In this document: one piece after another, positions 6,911 to 8,128 of the stretch
Numbering within the stretch: position 1 is the stretch's first letter
How the letters are laid out: each line of letters starts with the position of its first letter
Assembly: GCA_012522615.1 (NCBI GenBank)
Contig: JAAYKB010000201.1
Coordinates: 1 to 8,128, forward strand
From: Clostridiales bacterium
GTDB lineage: Bacteria; Bacillota; Clostridia; Oscillospirales; Acutalibacteraceae
Direction: 5' to 3'
Length of the DNA stretch: 8,128 nt
Made by a program: the position numbers and the translations under genes
Notes under the pieces: generated by a model
Told to the model about the DNA's origin: nothing
Database searches by the model: none
Seen by the model: the letters and a program-made list of their open reading frames with translations, nothing else

Positions 6911-7849
6911 TCAATCAAATATATTTAATTGGCATTGCTTACAGGATTTTATTTCTCGGCATTTGACAACATCATTAGGAAGAAGTTCGCCAGCAATTAG
7001 TGGGGAATTTGGGTTGTGCGCTCCAACATTTTTTACAACGGTATTTGCACTATAATTAGCATAGCAGTACTTGCATCCATTCTTACAGGTATTATACATA
7101 CCGATATCTATACTCGCAATACAGCCGCATTCTTCTCGCTGATTTTTATCTTTGCCCACATCCAGTTTATAACCAAGAAGTGACTCGAATAGGTTGCAGT
7201 CTATGCAATGGCCATGTGTTATCCCGAATTGCTCAAGGTTAATCTTTTCAGCACATGATTCAACAGTTAAATTATTCCTGTTTGCTATATCAACCAACCT
7301 TTTCGCAACTTCAAGCATTTCTTTTTGCGCGAGAGGAATCAGTCCCAGCCCTTTGGTATTTATCTGTGTATTTCTATATAAATCAACAAAACTAATTACG
7401 CATTTATGTGTATAACCGGATAACCGTTTCGCAATTTCTTCAAAATACTTTGCGTGATACTCAACGCTATATTGTTGTGTTAAGAGAATCGGATCATATC
7501 TCCATATTACGCGCTCCGGACCAATCAAATCAGAAAGTCTTTTAAATGCTGGAATAATTACATCATTTTTATTTGGGATGTTCGCTTCAATATCTTTTCC
7601 GTAAGAGTTTACAGTGAATTGAAAATAGTATTTATAATCGCTCAGATCATTGAGTCGATTCATCATTGGTATCGGATTTTTTGTCCAAAAGACAAAGCCG
7701 TCAACAACATTCGACGACAGAGAAATTTTACTGACTTGATGTATGTTCATGGGATTTCGAACACAGACATACCCTTCTTTGATTCGGTTGAAAAACCAGT
7801 TTGAATAATATGTTGGAATATCTGTACGTCTGCTTGCACTTATTATCAT
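6911..7849 (-). CDS. DUF1848 domain protein, Cys-rich, radical-SAM-like C-terminus
   Basis: This 312-residue protein belongs to the DUF1848 family, found in many bacteria and not functionally defined to my knowledge. It begins with the family signature MIISASRRTDIP and continues with VRNPMN, FVFWTKNP, YYFQFTVNSYG, RVIWRYDPI and CVISFVDLY. The C-terminal third is rich in Cys: ESCAEK, HCIDCNLF, ECGCIASIDIG, then CKNGCKYCYANYS (CX3CX2C followed by an aromatic residue, as in radical SAM iron-sulfur sites), and finally CREIKSCKQCQ. Binding of an iron-sulfur cluster is therefore likely but inferred. ATG 7849-7847 has AAGGAG 8 bases upstream, so the start is well supported. The gene is visibly more AT-rich than the genes to its left, pointing to a separate origin. 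It has its own promoter in module B and a hairpin after its stop. Confidence 0.87.
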   Translation of the reverse strand: MIISASRRTDIPTYYSNWFFNRIKEGYVCVRNPMNIHQVSKISLSSNVVDGFVFWTKNPIPMMNRLNDLSDYKYYFQFTVNSYGKDIEANIPNKNDVIIPAFKRLSDLIGPERVIWRYDPILLTQQYSVEYHAKYFEEIAKRLSGYTHKCVISFVDLYRNTQINTKGLGLIPLAQKEMLEVAKRLVDIANRNNLTVESCAEKINLEQFGITHGHCIDCNLFESLLGYKLDVGKDKNQREECGCIASIDIGMYNTCKNGCKYCYANYSANTVVKNVGAHNPNSPLIAGELLPNDVVKCREIKSCKQCQLNIFD

Positions 7850-7869
7850 GGAATCATCTCCTTATTAGA

Positions 7870-7893
7870 AGCCGCACGATCACTCGCACGGCT
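7870..7893 (-). promoter_or_regulatory. Leader hairpin of module B, no U-tract
   Basis: On the minus strand AGCCGTGCGA (7893-7884) and TCGTGCGGCT (7879-7870) pair over 10 bp, two of them G-U, around a GTGA loop of GNRA type. It corresponds to the terminator hairpin of module A, but it is followed by TCTAATAAGGAG rather than a T run, so it should not terminate. It ends 6 bases before the ribosome binding site of the DUF1848 gene and might act on RNA stability or translation. Confidence 0.5.
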
Positions 7894-7971
7894 GGCTATG
7901 GTCAGGCGCGAAGCCTACCGTTAATTCATTATAGTTGAAAAACCCAGATTTTACAATGAAATTGTCGAATG
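7888..7971 (-). repeat. Promoter/leader module, copy B
   Basis: Second copy of the 84-bp block at 6750-6833, in the same orientation and 1138 bases away. The differences spare both promoter hexamers, and those in the leader stems keep pairing possible (ACGGT with GCCGT; TAGGC with GCCTG). The upstream inverted repeat seen intact beside copy A is degraded here. Confidence 0.85.
7928..7956 (-). promoter_or_regulatory. Promoter of module B, upstream of DUF1848
   Basis: Minus-strand TTGTAA (7956-7951), 17 bases, then TATAAT (7933-7928). The hexamers are identical to module A, with four differences in the spacer. Transcription should start near 7921, giving a leader of about 70 bases to the DUF1848 start codon. 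Confidence 0.75.
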
Positions 7972-8128
7972 GGCACTCCAATATGCAATTTTTGACCCCG
8001 TTAGGGATGGGTTAGGGATTTGCACTTACGGCGGCCAAAAAAATCCCGCTGCCCTAAAACTTTTCCCATCCCAAACCGGGCAAATCAATTTGGGATGGCA
8101 TTCTTAATATCGAACATAAAACGCAGAA
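7972..8128. other. Right-end intergenic DNA with repeats and a hairpin
   Basis: No convincing reading frame is seen in this stretch. It contains a tandem GTTAGGGAT (8000-8008 and 8011-8019). It also holds a perfect 10-bp inverted repeat, CCATCCCAAA (8066-8075) and TTTGGGATGG (8089-8098), with a 13-base loop. Read on the minus strand the hairpin is followed by GAAAAGTTTT, so it may end transcription from a gene beyond the right edge. Its role is uncertain. Confidence 0.45.

Noticed and set aside
4312..7849. Insertion sequence carrying the two right-hand genes
   Set aside because: No transposase, recombinase or terminal inverted repeats are visible; only a 12-bp direct match, compatible with chance.
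6750..7971. CRISPR array or integron attC sites
   Set aside because: There are only two copies, 1138 bases apart with a gene between them, no spacers and no integrase or cas gene in view; promoter and leader features explain the conserved bases better.

Overview
The window looks like an accessory island from a Gram-positive anaerobe of the Clostridia (Bacillota), probably a gut lineage. The reasons are strong GGAGG-type ribosome binding sites, a clostridial short peptide deformylase variant, DUF3841 and DUF1848 genes, and mixed base composition (GC-rich on the left, clearly AT-rich in the DUF1848 gene on the right). The taxonomic call is inferred from gene families only.

Layout. Bases 1-2360 (+) hold the 3' part of a large gene that is open through the left edge. 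It has the end of an archaeo-eukaryotic primase domain of the TOTE conflict-system type, a superfamily 2 DEAH-like helicase (DECH box) and a degenerate phospholipase-D-like C-terminal domain. Everything else is on the minus strand, convergent with it. Reading in the direction of transcription from the right, there is a promoter/leader module (B), a DUF1848 gene (7849-6911), a hairpin, a second promoter/leader module (A) carrying a leader terminator and a palindrome, and a 777-residue unrecognised protein with a Gly/Ala-rich membrane-like segment (6645-4312). These are followed by a 5'-truncated alpha/beta-hydrolase-GNAT reading frame (4280-3561), a peptide-deformylase-like gene (3516-3106) and a DUF3841 gene (3017-2433).

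The most unusual signal is in the non-coding DNA. Two unrelated genes, DUF1848 and the 777-residue protein, are each preceded by the same module of about 84 bp (75 of 84 bases identical by eye, no gaps). The module has a near-consensus promoter (TTGTAA, 17 bp, TATAAT) and a short structured leader. In copy A the leader runs into a 9-bp hairpin plus U-tract, which should stop transcription before the gene. A 5-bp stem at the 5' end of the leader would use the same bases as the terminator arm, so the two folds exclude each other. This resembles an attenuator, riboswitch-like leader or small RNA reused as a cassette module. In copy B the second hairpin survives with different bases but has no U-tract.

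The TOTE-type primase-helicase belongs to a family proposed to act in genetic conflict. The 777-residue protein, with its predicted membrane-inserting hairpin and possibly gated leader, would fit a regulated defence effector, but that is inference. Truncation of the hydrolase-GNAT gene right next to the end of the 777-residue gene suggests that the minus-strand cassettes arrived by insertion or rearrangement.
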